64,000 nucleotides of DNA from Azospirillum sp. TSO35-2 (GCF_003116095.1 NZ_LGRA01000021.1:428226-492225); one strand, 5' to 3'; positions 45,015 through 54,260 are shown, counted from the first letter of the stretch. Notes: generated from the sequence alone by a model not told the origin. A program made the numbers and translations.

Positions 45015-45387
45015 GTCCGCGTAAGGTTACAGGATTGACGATTGCTCCACTTGTACCACTTCCGAACGTTTCTGTTGGTGCCTCCAAGCATTCATTTGAT
45101 AGCGGCGGGGGTTAGTACTCTTAATACCGGCGTGCACGGCAATCATAGTCTTTTCATAGGACCATGGTTTCTGAAACACTTCGCGCTGCACAACGCCGGA
45201 AACGAGGTACTTCAGCGTTACGGCGAAGAGACATTTAGAAAACAATTTCAAATTCCGAGGTTTCCCCGTTCGCGCCTCCGGCCGGACGGGCGGCTTCGGC
45301 ACCGGGGGCGTGACACTAGAGGGCGTCTTCGACACTCAAAGGCGGCCCGCCGGAAGCGGCGGGTCATCAGCAACCGCAGGAGCGACG
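45015..45387. other. Long intergenic region before the nucleotide-sugar dehydrogenase
   Basis: About 370 bases with a middle part (45090-45260) clearly more AT-rich than the surrounding genes. No convincing coding frame is seen; short frames lack ribosome sites and family likeness. It probably carries a promoter for the downstream sugar-nucleotide and glycosyltransferase genes. The AGGAG at about 45379-45383 is the ribosome site of the next gene. Confidence 0.5.
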
Positions 45388-46743
45388 ATGCTTCCCAAGA
45401 CTTTTTCCGATCGCAACGTCTGCGTTCTCGGCCTCGGCTATGTCGGCCTGACGCTGGCGGTCGCGATGGCGGACGCCGGCTTCCAGGTGCATGGGGTCGA
45501 GGTGCGGCAGGACGTGCTCGACAAGCTCGGCCAGGGCGACCCGCACTTTCACGAGCCGGGTCTGACGGAAAAGCTGCGACACGTCATGACGCGCGGCCGC
45601 TTCACCTTCAGCCGGTCCCATGAGGATTGCGCGAAGGCCAGCGTCTTCATCATCACGGTCGGCACGCCGCTGGCCAAGGACGGCCGGGTCCGCACCGACA
45701 TGATCGAGGCGGCGACCCGGCAGGTCGCCGCCAGCCTGCACGACGGCGACCTCGTCATCCTGCGCTCCACCGTGAAGCTGGGGACGACCCGCAACGTGGT
45801 GGCGCCGATCCTGCGGGCGACCGGCAAGCAGTTCGACATCGCCTTCTGCCCGGAACGCACGCTGGAAGGCCAGGCGCTGATCGAGTTGAACCAGCTGCCG
45901 CAGATCATCGGCGCCGAAAGCCTGGACGTGGCGACGCGCGCCGCGCAGATCTTCGGCTTCCTGACGCCGACCACCGTCAAGGTCTCGACGCTGGAGACGG
46001 CGGAGCTGATCAAGCTGGTCGACAACACCTACCGCGACGTCACCTTCGCCTTCTCCAACGAGATCGCGAAGCTGTGCAACGCCATGGAGATCTCGGCGGT
46101 CGAGGTGGCGCGTGCCGGCAAGCTGGGCTACCCGCGCACCAACCTGCCGCTGCCCGGTCCGGTCGGCGGCCCCTGCCTGGAGAAGGACCCCCACATCCTG
46201 ATCGAGGCGGCGCGCGAGGTCGGGGTGGAGATGGCGATCACCGCCGCCGGCCGCCGCGTCAACGAAGGCCAGCCGGTCGAGGTCGCCGACTTCCTGGGCA
46301 AGCTCGCCCATTCGATGCAGGGCTTCCCGTCGGCGCCGACCATCAGCCTGATGGGCCTCGCCTTCAAGGGCCGGCCGGCCACCGACGACCTGCGCGGCAC
46401 GATGGCCAAGCCGGTGCTGGAGGAGCTGCGCCAGCGCTTCCCCACCGCCCGGCTGCGCGGCTTCGACGCCGTGGTGCGGCCGGACGACATCCGCTCCTTC
46501 GGGCTGGAGCCGGCGGCCAACATGGCTGACGCGGTGGCCGGCGCCAACCTGGCGGTGATCCTGAACAACCACCCGGTCTTCACCTCGATGCCGCTGCCCG
46601 ATCTGGCCCAGCGGATGGACCGGCCGGGGGTGATCTACGACTTCTGGAACAACTTCAACAGCCGCGACGTCGACCTGCCGGACGGCACCGCCTACGTCGC
46701 GCTCGGCAGCCACGGCGCCGCCCGCTACGCCCACGTCGCCTGA
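45388..46743 (+). CDS. Nucleotide-sugar dehydrogenase (UDP-sugar 6-dehydrogenase family)
   Basis: This 451-residue enzyme oxidises a UDP-hexose to a uronic acid using NAD. The N-terminal NAD-binding motif is VLGLGYVGLTLA. The catalytic cysteine is Cys263 in PGPVGGPCLEKDP, and the NxxR/lysine segment is ETAELIKLVDNTYRDV. The nearest types are WecC/WbpA-like; UDP-glucose, UDP-GlcNAc or UDP-ManNAc cannot be told apart from the sequence alone. The start ATG 45388 follows AGGAG. The next gene, an epimerase, begins 27 bases after the stop. Confidence 0.9.
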   Translation: MLPKTFSDRNVCVLGLGYVGLTLAVAMADAGFQVHGVEVRQDVLDKLGQGDPHFHEPGLTEKLRHVMTRGRFTFSRSHEDCAKASVFIITVGTPLAKDGRVRTDMIEAATRQVAASLHDGDLVILRSTVKLGTTRNVVAPILRATGKQFDIAFCPERTLEGQALIELNQLPQIIGAESLDVATRAAQIFGFLTPTTVKVSTLETAELIKLVDNTYRDVTFAFSNEIAKLCNAMEISAVEVARAGKLGYPRTNLPLPGPVGGPCLEKDPHILIEAAREVGVEMAITAAGRRVNEGQPVEVADFLGKLAHSMQGFPSAPTISLMGLAFKGRPATDDLRGTMAKPVLEELRQRFPTARLRGFDAVVRPDDIRSFGLEPAANMADAVAGANLAVILNNHPVFTSMPLPDLAQRMDRPGVIYDFWNNFNSRDVDLPDGTAYVALGSHGAARYAHVA

Positions 46744-46770
46744 GCCGGCGGTCCAAGGAGAACCTTGTCT

Positions 46771-47766
46771 ATGAAACACTATCTCGTCACCGGCGGCAGC
46801 GGCTTCATCGGCGCGGCGCTGGTCCACCGGCTGGTCCGCGACGGCCACCGTGTCCGCGTGCTCGACGACAACTCGCGCGGCCACACCGGACGGCTTGCCG
46901 GCGTGCTGGACGACGTCGAGTTCGTCCAGGGCGACATCCGCGACCCCGCAGCGGTGCGCGACGCCGTCCGCGGCGTCGACGGCGTGCTGCATCTGGCCGC
47001 CGTCAACGGCACCAAGCATTTCTACGAGAAGCCGGAGGTGGTGCTGGACGTCGGCGTGCGCGGCATGCTGAACGTGCTGGACGCCTGCCGCGCCGACGGC
47101 GTCGGCGACCTCGTTGTCGCCTCGTCGTCGGAGGCCTACCAGACCCCGCCCACCGTGCCGACGCCGGAAGAGGTGCCGCTGGTGGTGCCGGACGTGCTGA
47201 ACGCCCGCTACAGCTACGGCGGCTCCAAGCTGATCTCGGAGCTGCTGGCGATCAACTGGGGCCGCAGCGGCTTCGACCGCGTGGCGATCTTCCGCCCGCA
47301 CAACGTCTACGGCCCCGACATGGGGTGGGAGCACGTCGTTCCCGAATTCTCCCGCCGCGCGGTGGAGGCGATCGCCCGCCATCCGAATGGGGCGGTGCCC
47401 TTCCCGATCCAGGGCGACGGCGGCCAGACCCGCGCCTTCGTCCACATCGACGACGCCATCGACGGCATCGTGACGGTGGTCGACAAGGGCGAGCATCTCG
47501 GCATCTACCACATCGGCAATCCGGAGGAGGTCACCATCGCCGACCTCGCCCGCCGGACGGTCGCCTGCCTGGGCCGCGACGCGCAGATCGTCCCCGGCCC
47601 GGCCGCCCCCGGCGGCACCGACCGCCGCAGCCCCGACATCGCCAAGCTGCAAGCCCTCGGCTTCGCGCCGCGCATCCCGCTGTCCGCCGGTCTGCCGGAG
47701 GTGGTGAAGTGGTACGCCGACCGCGCGCGGGCGGAACTGGGGCGCATGGGGCAGGCGGCGGAGTAG
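46771..47766 (+). CDS. NAD-dependent sugar epimerase/dehydratase
   Basis: This 331-residue extended-SDR protein has the NAD motif GGSGFIGA at about 8-15, the YxxxK catalytic pair in YSYGGSK, and a serine in SSSEAYQ. The length and the RPHNVYGPDMGWEHVVPEF segment fit UDP-sugar epimerases and dehydratases that act with the upstream dehydrogenase. The exact product is not determinable. ATG 46771 was chosen with AAGGAG ten bases upstream; TTG 46765 in frame is an alternative. Confidence 0.88.
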   Translation: MKHYLVTGGSGFIGAALVHRLVRDGHRVRVLDDNSRGHTGRLAGVLDDVEFVQGDIRDPAAVRDAVRGVDGVLHLAAVNGTKHFYEKPEVVLDVGVRGMLNVLDACRADGVGDLVVASSSEAYQTPPTVPTPEEVPLVVPDVLNARYSYGGSKLISELLAINWGRSGFDRVAIFRPHNVYGPDMGWEHVVPEFSRRAVEAIARHPNGAVPFPIQGDGGQTRAFVHIDDAIDGIVTVVDKGEHLGIYHIGNPEEVTIADLARRTVACLGRDAQIVPGPAAPGGTDRRSPDIAKLQALGFAPRIPLSAGLPEVVKWYADRARAELGRMGQAAE

Positions 47767-47788
47767 GGCGTCATTCGGGGGCGTTAGA

Positions 47789-47893
47789 CCCCCACCTAAC
47801 CTCCCCCGCTCTCGCGGGGGAGGGACTGCCGCTGGAGCGCCGACAAAGCGCCTGTCTCCCTCCCCTGCGAGAGCGGGGGAGGTTAGGTGGGGG
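47789..47893. repeat. Nested inverted repeat with 27-base perfect arms
   Basis: The outer arms, 47789-47815 and 47867-47893, are perfect inverted copies including the CCCACCTAACCTCCCCC core shared with the 22560 repeat. Inside lie shorter partial stems (GCGGGGGAGGGA and TCCCTCCCC). It lies 22 bases after the epimerase stop and 46 bases before the GDP-fucose synthase start, within the presumed operon. Confidence 0.85.
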
Positions 47894-47939
47894 CAATCGG
47901 CGGCAAGTGCTCGCACAAGATCTTAAGGAGACGGCCCGC

Positions 47940-48911
47940 ATGGACCGCAACAGCCGAATCTTCGTCGCCGGCCACCGGGGCCTCGTCGGCTCCGCCATTC
48001 TGCGGCGGCTGACGGAGGCGGGGCACAGCGACCTCGTGTTCCGCGACCGCTCGCAGCTCGACCTCACCGACCAGGCCGCGGTGCGCGCCTTCTTCGACCG
48101 TGAGGGGATCGACCAGGTGATCCTCGCCGCGGCGAAGGTCGGCGGCATCCTCGCCAACGATCGTTTCGGAGGCGATTTCATCCGCGACAACCTTCTGATC
48201 CAAAGCAACGTCATCGACGCCGCCTGGCGCGCCGGCGTTAGCAAGCTGCTGTTCCTCGGCTCGTCCTGCCTCTATCCCAAGCACGCCGAGCAGCCGATCA
48301 AGGAGGAGGCGCTGCTGTCCGGCCCGATGGAGCCGAGCAACAAGCCCTACGCCGTCGCCAAGATCGCCGGCATCACCATGTGCCAGGCCTACCGGCGCCA
48401 GTACGGCTTCAACGCCATCTGCGCCATGCCGTCGAACCTGTACGGTCCCGGTGATCATTTCGATCCCGAAACGTCACACGCGCTGCCCGGCATGATCCGC
48501 CGCTTCCACGACGCCAAGCTGGCCGGCGACCCGACCGTCACGCTGTGGGGCACCGGCACGCCGCGGCGCGAGTTCCTCTATGTCGACGACATGGCGGACG
48601 CCTGCCTGCATCTGATGGATCATTACGACAGCGAGGAGATCATCAACGTCGGCCCCGGCGACGACATCGCCATCGCCGACCTCGCGGCGAAGATCTGCGA
48701 CACCGTCGGCTACCCCGGCACGCTGAGCCACGACCTGAGCAAGCCCGACGGCCACCCGCGCAAGCTGATGGACGTCTCGCGCCTGTTCGCCACCGGTTGG
48801 CGGCCCAAGGTCGGGCTGGATGAGGGGCTGCGTCGCACCTACGCCTGGTTCCTGGAGAACGCCGCTCCCCCGGCGGTCGCCGCCCAGGCCGCCCCCCAGG
48901 CTGCGGAGTAG
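47940..48911 (+). CDS. fcl: GDP-L-fucose synthase
   Basis: This 323-residue SDR enzyme (also called WcaG) epimerises and reduces GDP-4-keto-6-deoxymannose to GDP-L-fucose. It begins with the family's VAGHRGLVGSAI NADP motif. The catalytic Ser is in LGSSCLYPK, and Tyr/Lys are in KPYAVAKIAG. The segments MPSNLYGPGDHFD and GTPRREFLYVDD are diagnostic. The Ala/Pro tail is unusual but harmless. The dehydratase that makes its substrate (gmd) is not in the window. The start ATG 47940 follows AAGGAGACGG. Confidence 0.94.
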   Translation: MDRNSRIFVAGHRGLVGSAILRRLTEAGHSDLVFRDRSQLDLTDQAAVRAFFDREGIDQVILAAAKVGGILANDRFGGDFIRDNLLIQSNVIDAAWRAGVSKLLFLGSSCLYPKHAEQPIKEEALLSGPMEPSNKPYAVAKIAGITMCQAYRRQYGFNAICAMPSNLYGPGDHFDPETSHALPGMIRRFHDAKLAGDPTVTLWGTGTPRREFLYVDDMADACLHLMDHYDSEEIINVGPGDDIAIADLAAKICDTVGYPGTLSHDLSKPDGHPRKLMDVSRLFATGWRPKVGLDEGLRRTYAWFLENAAPPAVAAQAAPQAAE

Positions 48912-48916
48912 AGCCG

Positions 48917-50212
48917 ATGCCGGATGACTCCATCCAAATGCGGCAGCCGGCCCGAGACCGGCCTGCCGACAGCCGACCGGTCAGCGCCAGCCCCGCAGCC
49001 GCCGTCTCCGTACCGGAGGAGCTGCTGCTGGTGGCGCAGAGCTATTGGCCGGAGCCGGCCGGCAGCGCGCCGATGATGACCGACCTCGCCACCGCCTTCG
49101 CCGAGGCGGGGACCGAGACCACCGTGCTGACCGCGCGCCCCAACTATCCCGGCAACAAGGTCTATGACGGCTACGCCGACGGATCGCGCGACCGGATGAC
49201 GGTGGACGGCGTGCTGATCGAACGGCTGCCGACCATCCCGCCGGCCGGCGGCGGGATGAAGGCCCGGCTGCTGCATGAGGGCGTGCTGCACGCCGGCTTC
49301 GCCGCGGCGCTGGCCCGCGGCCGGGTCGGCCGCCACACGGCGGTGCTGTCGCTCTGCCCGTCGATCCTGTCGGTGGCGCTGGCCGACCGCTTCACCGTGC
49401 CCGGCGGCCGCCACGTCGCCATCGTCCACGACATCCAGTCCGGCCTCGCCGGGGCGCTGGGGATGGGCGGCAAGGCGGCGGTCAAGGCGATCCGCGCGAT
49501 GGAGCGGACGGCGCTGAACCGCGCCGACGCCATCGTCGTGCTGTCGGAGCCGATGCGCGGCGTGCTGGAGGAGCTGGGCGTTACCAAGCCCATTTTCGTG
49601 ATCCCGCCGCACGTCGACGCCGACGCGGTTCACCCGCTGCCGCGCCCCGACCATCCGCCGACCGCGCTCTACAGCGGCGCCTTCGCCCGCAAGCAGGGGC
49701 TGGAGCAGGTGCTGGAGATGGCCGGCCACCTCGCCACCCTGATGCCGGAGGCGCGGGTGATGCTGCGCGGCCAGGGCGGCCTGGAGGAGGAGCTGAAGGC
49801 CCAGGCCCGGACGCTCGGCCTGACCAACGTCACCTTCCAGCCGCTGGCGCCCAAGGAGCAGTTGAACGAGGCGATGGCGGCCGGTGACGTCCACCTCGTG
49901 CCGCAACGGCCGGAGGGCGCGGCCTTCGCCATGCCCGGCAAGGCGGTGACCATCCTCGCCGCCGGCCGGCCCTTCGTCAGCACCTGCCTGCCCGGCTCGG
50001 CGCTGGCGGTGCTGGAGGCGCAGGTCGGCGCCTTCCTCTGCACCCCGCCCGAACAGCCCCAGGCGATGGCCGCGGCGGTGGCGGCGCTGCTGTCCGACCC
50101 CGCCCGCGCCACCGCGATGGGCCGCCGCGGCCGCGCCTGGGTGGAAGGCAACGCCACCCGCGCCGTCGCGCTCGACCGCTACGCTCGCCTTCTCTTGGGA
50201 GACACGCCATGA
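48917..50212 (+). CDS. Glycosyltransferase, GT4 type (WcaI-like)
   Basis: This 431-residue GT-B enzyme has an N-terminal acceptor-side domain (LLLVAQSYWPEPAGSAPMMTDLA, here the opening of WcaI-like enzymes; LTARPNYPGNKVYDGY). The C-terminal nucleotide-sugar domain contains ALYSGAFARKQGLEQVLE and the E-rich MPGKAVTILAAGRP segment. WcaI homologues add sugars in colanic-acid-type assembly. The first 30 residues look disordered. It starts five bases after fcl and overlaps the next glycosyltransferase by four bases, so the genes are cotranscribed. Confidence 0.88.
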   Translation: MPDDSIQMRQPARDRPADSRPVSASPAAAVSVPEELLLVAQSYWPEPAGSAPMMTDLATAFAEAGTETTVLTARPNYPGNKVYDGYADGSRDRMTVDGVLIERLPTIPPAGGGMKARLLHEGVLHAGFAAALARGRVGRHTAVLSLCPSILSVALADRFTVPGGRHVAIVHDIQSGLAGALGMGGKAAVKAIRAMERTALNRADAIVVLSEPMRGVLEELGVTKPIFVIPPHVDADAVHPLPRPDHPPTALYSGAFARKQGLEQVLEMAGHLATLMPEARVMLRGQGGLEEELKAQARTLGLTNVTFQPLAPKEQLNEAMAAGDVHLVPQRPEGAAFAMPGKAVTILAAGRPFVSTCLPGSALAVLEAQVGAFLCTPPEQPQAMAAAVAALLSDPARATAMGRRGRAWVEGNATRAVALDRYARLLLGDTP

Positions 50213-51462
50213 AGAAGCCCGCGCTGGTCTTCAGTTGGGAGATGTTCGGCCCCTATCACATGGACCGGCTGGAGGCGGTCGGCCGCCGGCTCGGCCACCT
50301 CTACGACGTGATCGGGCTGGAGGTCGGGTCGAAGTCGCACACCTACGCCTGGGACAGCACCGGGACCGGGCAGAATTTCCGCAAGATCACCCTGTTCCCC
50401 GGCCGGTCCAAGGCCGACCTGTCCCGGGCCGCGGTCTACCGCGCCCTGCTGCGCGAATGCCGCCGGGTCGATGCCCGTTACGTCTTCCTCTGCCATTACG
50501 AGGATCCGGACGTCTTCGCGCTGGCGCTGACCATGCGGCTGCTGGGGCGCAAGGTCATCAACATGAACGCGTCCAAATACGACGACAAGCCGCGCGTGCT
50601 GTGGCGGGAGATGGTCAAGAGCGTCTTCTACGCCCCCTATCAGGCCGGCATCGGCGGCAGCCACCGCACGGTGGATTACTTCCGCCTGTTGGGACTCCCG
50701 AAGGACAGGCTCTATATCGGGTACGACACGCTGTCGCTGGACCGCATCCGCCGGCTGTCCGGAATGGAGCCGGCCCCGGGTGGAGTACCCTTCGCCGACC
50801 GTCACTTCACCATCATCGCGCGCTTCGTCCCGAAGAAGAACTTGTTCCGGGCGGTCGAAGCCTACGACATTTACCGGCGGCTGGCCGGCCCGGCCGCCCG
50901 TCCGCTGCACCTCTGCGGTTCCGGCCCCCTGGAGGCCGATCTGCGGGCCGAGGTGACGCGGCGCGGGCTGGACGGGTCGATCATCTTCCGTGGTTTCCTC
51001 CAGGAAAAGGGGATCGCCGAAACGCTGGGTTCAACCTTGTGCCTGCTGCTGCCCTCGCTGGAGGAGCAGTTCGGCCTGGTGGTGAACGAGGCTCTGGCGA
51101 TGGGCGTGCCGACCATCCTGTCCGACCAGTGCGGGGCGCGCGACGTGCTGATCCGCAGCGGGCTGAACGGCCACATCGTCGAGCCGGACAACCCGGAAGG
51201 GCTGGCGCGCTACATGCTGTCGGTGGCGGCGGACGAGGACGAATGGCGCCGCCTCAGCCTGAACGGGCGGCCCTTCCAGGCGCTGGCCGACGCCAGCTTC
51301 TTCGCCTCCTCGGTGGAGAAGGCGGTGGTGGCGCTGGGCGGTCCCAAGGTGGAACGCGCCAACGATGCCGAGTTTGCGTCCGAGTATGCGTCTGAGTTTT
51401 CTGCCGAACCGGAGGCCGGCCGCCGCGGCCGACCCACCGGGGCGGCCCTGACCGGGAGTTGA
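50209..51462 (+). CDS. Glycosyltransferase family 4 protein
   Basis: This 417-residue GT-B enzyme has the C-terminal donor-binding signature ARFVPKKNLFRAVEAYDIYRR, and the conserved glutamates in LLPSLEEQFGLVVNEALAMGVPTILS. The N-terminal domain (FSWEMFGPYHMDRLEAVGR) is less conserved. The C-terminal 35 residues are low-complexity (SEYASEFSAEPEAGRRGRP). The sugar donor and acceptor are unknown. It overlaps the preceding glycosyltransferase gene (ATGA) and precedes a third by two bases. Confidence 0.88.
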   Translation: MKKPALVFSWEMFGPYHMDRLEAVGRRLGHLYDVIGLEVGSKSHTYAWDSTGTGQNFRKITLFPGRSKADLSRAAVYRALLRECRRVDARYVFLCHYEDPDVFALALTMRLLGRKVINMNASKYDDKPRVLWREMVKSVFYAPYQAGIGGSHRTVDYFRLLGLPKDRLYIGYDTLSLDRIRRLSGMEPAPGGVPFADRHFTIIARFVPKKNLFRAVEAYDIYRRLAGPAARPLHLCGSGPLEADLRAEVTRRGLDGSIIFRGFLQEKGIAETLGSTLCLLLPSLEEQFGLVVNEALAMGVPTILSDQCGARDVLIRSGLNGHIVEPDNPEGLARYMLSVAADEDEWRRLSLNGRPFQALADASFFASSVEKAVVALGGPKVERANDAEFASEYASEFSAEPEAGRRGRPTGAALTGS

Positions 51463-51464
51463 CG

Positions 51465-52613
51465 ATGGAACGGAATGCGCGAACCCATGTGGTCGTCTCG
51501 GGTCGGCTGCCGCCGCCGGTGGACGGGATGAGCCGGGTGACCGCACTGGTGCTCGACCGTCTGCGGGACCGGCTGCGGGGGCGCGGCCGGATCGAGGTGG
51601 CCGATCTGTCGCCGGGCTGGAACGGCGGCGGCGCCGCCTACCACCTGCGCAAGGCCGGGCGCGTTCTGGGGGCGGTCGGCCGGCTGTTCGGCGGGCTGGG
51701 GGCGCCCGACCGCCGCTTCTACATGCCGGTCGATTCGGGCTGGGGCGCGCTCTACACCGCGGCGCTGGCCGGGACGGCGCGGCTGCTGGGGTACGAGCGG
51801 GTGCTGCACCACCATTCCTTCGCCACCATCGCCAAGCCGACCTGGCGGATGCGGCTGCTGACCCGGATCGCCGGGGCCGACTGCACCCATGTGCTGCTGT
51901 GCCCGGCGATGCAGATGCGCTTCCAGTCGATCTACCCGGCGGCGCGCACCTGCATGACGATGTCCAACGCCATCTTCTCCATTCCTGACGCCGGCCTGCA
52001 CCGGCGGCGCAGCGGCCCGCTGCGCATCGGCCACCTGTCGAACCTGTGCACCGACAAGGGGCTGGACACCATGTTCGCCCTGCTGCGCGCCCTCCAGGTC
52101 GAGGGCGTCGACGCCACGCTGGTGCTGGCCGGTCCCGGCCTGCGGCCGCAGGACAACGCGATGATCGCCGCCGGGCTGATGGCCTTCGACGGCGCGGTCG
52201 AGTATCACGGCCCGGTCGACGGCGCCGCGAAGGAGGCGTTCTACCGCGACATCGACGTCTTCGTCTTCCCGACCCGCTACCGCAACGAGGCGCAGCCGCT
52301 GGTCCTGTTCGAGGCGATGGCTGCCGGCGTGCCGGTGCTGGCCTACGAGCGCGGCTGCATCGGCTCCGACATTCCGGCGGAAGGGCTGGTGCCGCAGGAC
52401 ACCGACTTCGTCAAGGCGGCGCTGCCGATCCTGGCGGCCTGGGCCGACGACCGCGAGGCGCTGGCCGCCGCCGCCGCCCAGACCCTGACCCGCGCCCGCG
52501 TCGCCTATGAGACCAGCCGCACCGGCCTGGACCTGCTGCTGGACTGCATCGCCGGCCCCCACCCGGCCGCCGCCGCCGCGCCGGTGCGCCCGAAACGGCG
52601 GGTGGTGGGATAG
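51465..52613 (+). CDS. Glycosyltransferase family 4-like protein
   Basis: This 382-residue GT-B enzyme has an N-terminal sequence VVVSGRLPPPVDGMSRVTALVLDRL. Its C-terminal domain includes LRIGHLSNLCTDKGLDTMFALLRAL, HGPVDGAAKEAFYRDIDVFVFPTRYRNEAQPLVLFEAMAAG (shown by DVFVFPTRYRNEAQPLV), the GT4 E-x7-E pattern. ATG 51465 was chosen (GGGAG six bases upstream), two bases after the previous stop. It is the last gene of the exopolysaccharide locus here and is followed by a convergent gene. Function is generic. Confidence 0.87.
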   Translation: MERNARTHVVVSGRLPPPVDGMSRVTALVLDRLRDRLRGRGRIEVADLSPGWNGGGAAYHLRKAGRVLGAVGRLFGGLGAPDRRFYMPVDSGWGALYTAALAGTARLLGYERVLHHHSFATIAKPTWRMRLLTRIAGADCTHVLLCPAMQMRFQSIYPAARTCMTMSNAIFSIPDAGLHRRRSGPLRIGHLSNLCTDKGLDTMFALLRALQVEGVDATLVLAGPGLRPQDNAMIAAGLMAFDGAVEYHGPVDGAAKEAFYRDIDVFVFPTRYRNEAQPLVLFEAMAAGVPVLAYERGCIGSDIPAEGLVPQDTDFVKAALPILAAWADDREALAAAAAQTLTRARVAYETSRTGLDLLLDCIAGPHPAAAAAPVRPKRRVVG

Positions 52614-52635
52614 CCGCCGTTACACCGCGCCTCCA

Positions 52636-54237
52636 TCACATCGCGCCGTCGGCCGCCTCGCGGTCGAAGCGGCGCAGCGCCTCTTCCAGCGACCATTGCG
52701 CCCGGGCCTTCTCGCTGCCCTCGACCGCCGTGCGGCATGCGCCGCCATCTTGCCGGGAGGGCGTGCAGCCGGGGGCGGACCACAGGCTGGCGCCGGGCAG
52801 GAAGCTGTGCTCCAGGCTGGCCCGCGCCAGACCGACGAGGTCGGCGTAGCCGAGGCCGAACTCCTCCACCGCGCGTTGCAGCTCGTTGGTCAGGTCGATG
52901 CGGCTGACGCCCTCGTCGTCGGTCGACAGCACCGTCGGCACCCGGGCGGCGCGGTAGACCGGCCAGGGGTGGGCCTTGCCGGCCACGCCCAGGATCTTGT
53001 CGTTGCTGGTCAGGTTGATCTCGACCGCTACCTTGCGGTCGGCCATCAGCCGCAGCAGGCCCTGCGGATCATCCTCGTACATCACGTCGACGCCGTGGCC
53101 GATGCGCTGGGCGCCGGCGATCTCCACCGCCTTGCGGATGTGGTCGCGCAATTGTTCCGGCGGGACGAGGCCCAGCGTCAGCTCGCCGGCGTGCAGCGCC
53201 ACGTTGGTCCCGGGGCTGCGGCGCTTCGCCTCGGCGATCATCCGCATGTGCAGGTCGTAGTCGGCCAGCGCCACCGGGTTATCCTCCGGCGCCACGAAGT
53301 TCAGGCCGACCACCCGCGGGTCCTGCGCCTGGAGCAGGGCGTTGAACAGGGTGGTGGCGAAGACCGGCCCGGGCGCCTGGGTGCGCGCCACCTGCTGGAG
53401 GTAGCGCACCGACACCGCGCAGCCCGGCCGCGCCGCCGGCGTGCCGCAGTTCAGCAGGCCGCGCATGCGCGCCTCCGCCGCGTCGATTTCCGCCCGCGCC
53501 GCCGGGACCAGGGCGAGCAGGCCGGCGGCGGTCAGCCGGTCGGCGGTGGCCGGCAGGTCGGCGGCGGATTGCGGCGTCCAGCCCTGCGCCTTGCCGATGT
53601 CGGCGGCCGGGCCGGTGCCGAAGGACACCATCAGCTCGACATGCCGCTCGCCCTGGCGGCCGGCGCGGTCCACCACCTCGGCCAGCAGGTCGCCGGTGGA
53701 GGCGGTCGCCGCGCGGAAGCGGCCGAAGGTGGCGAAGAACTGGTCGTGCAGGCTGTAGCCCGACAGCGGCAGGGCGTCGCGGGTCGACAGCGCGTCGAGC
53801 GCCACCGGGTACAGCACGCTGTCGGCGATCACCGCCGTGGCGCTGGGCCGGGTGGAGGCCGCGTCGCCGCAGGGCGCCTTGGCGGTCGGCGCCGTCAGGC
53901 CCTTGGCCTTGGTGTCGAAGCACAGGCCGGCCGCCGCCGCCATCCGCAGATAGCTTTCCGCATAGACCGCGCCGGTCAGGTGGCTGTGCAGGTCGGCGCC
54001 CTTCGGCATCCGGTAGAGGAAGGCGCGCAGCCGCGGCGGGTCGTGCCGCACCGTCTCGAACCGCCGGGCCGCCGCCGAATCGGCGAGGTCGGCCGTGACC
54101 GTGCCGCCGTCGGCCGCCAACATCCCGCTCCGGTCGGCGGTGGCGCAGCCGGCCAGCAGCAGCGCCGCCGCCAGGGGGCCGGCCAGTCCGACCCGCAGGG
54201 GCCGTGGCGTCGTTCGTGTCTTTCCAGTCTCCGTCAT
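52636..54237 (-). CDS. Lipoprotein adenosine deaminase of ADGF type
   Basis: This 533-residue protein starts at MTETGKTRTT with a lipobox (LLLAGC, Cys31), so it is exported and lipid-anchored. The catalytic domain belongs to the adenosine-deaminase superfamily and most resembles the secreted ADGF/CECR1 branch. MPKGADLHSHLTG (zinc ligands His84 and His86), LHAGELT (catalytic Glu), RIGHGVDV and VLSTDDEG (zinc aspartates) appear in order. The usual SDDP reads TDDE here. It converts adenosine to inosine in the periplasm or outside the cell, releasing ammonia. It is divergent from the TPR/methyltransferase gene. Confidence 0.85.
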   Translation of the reverse strand: MTETGKTRTTPRPLRVGLAGPLAAALLLAGCATADRSGMLAADGGTVTADLADSAAARRFETVRHDPPRLRAFLYRMPKGADLHSHLTGAVYAESYLRMAAAAGLCFDTKAKGLTAPTAKAPCGDAASTRPSATAVIADSVLYPVALDALSTRDALPLSGYSLHDQFFATFGRFRAATASTGDLLAEVVDRAGRQGERHVELMVSFGTGPAADIGKAQGWTPQSAADLPATADRLTAAGLLALVPAARAEIDAAEARMRGLLNCGTPAARPGCAVSVRYLQQVARTQAPGPVFATTLFNALLQAQDPRVVGLNFVAPEDNPVALADYDLHMRMIAEAKRRSPGTNVALHAGELTLGLVPPEQLRDHIRKAVEIAGAQRIGHGVDVMYEDDPQGLLRLMADRKVAVEINLTSNDKILGVAGKAHPWPVYRAARVPTVLSTDDEGVSRIDLTNELQRAVEEFGLGYADLVGLARASLEHSFLPGASLWSAPGCTPSRQDGGACRTAVEGSEKARAQWSLEEALRRFDREAADGAM

Positions 54238-54260
54238 GGCCGCAGCCCCCTGATCGCCTT

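Noticed and set aside
45027..45335. Minus-strand gene in the gap before the sugar dehydrogenase
   Set aside because: No ribosome site or family likeness, atypical codon use and the frame runs through probable promoter DNA.
45310..45387. Longer N-terminus for the nucleotide-sugar dehydrogenase
   Set aside because: The NAD-binding motif begins shortly after ATG 45388, which has AGGAG at good spacing; the extension is not family-like.
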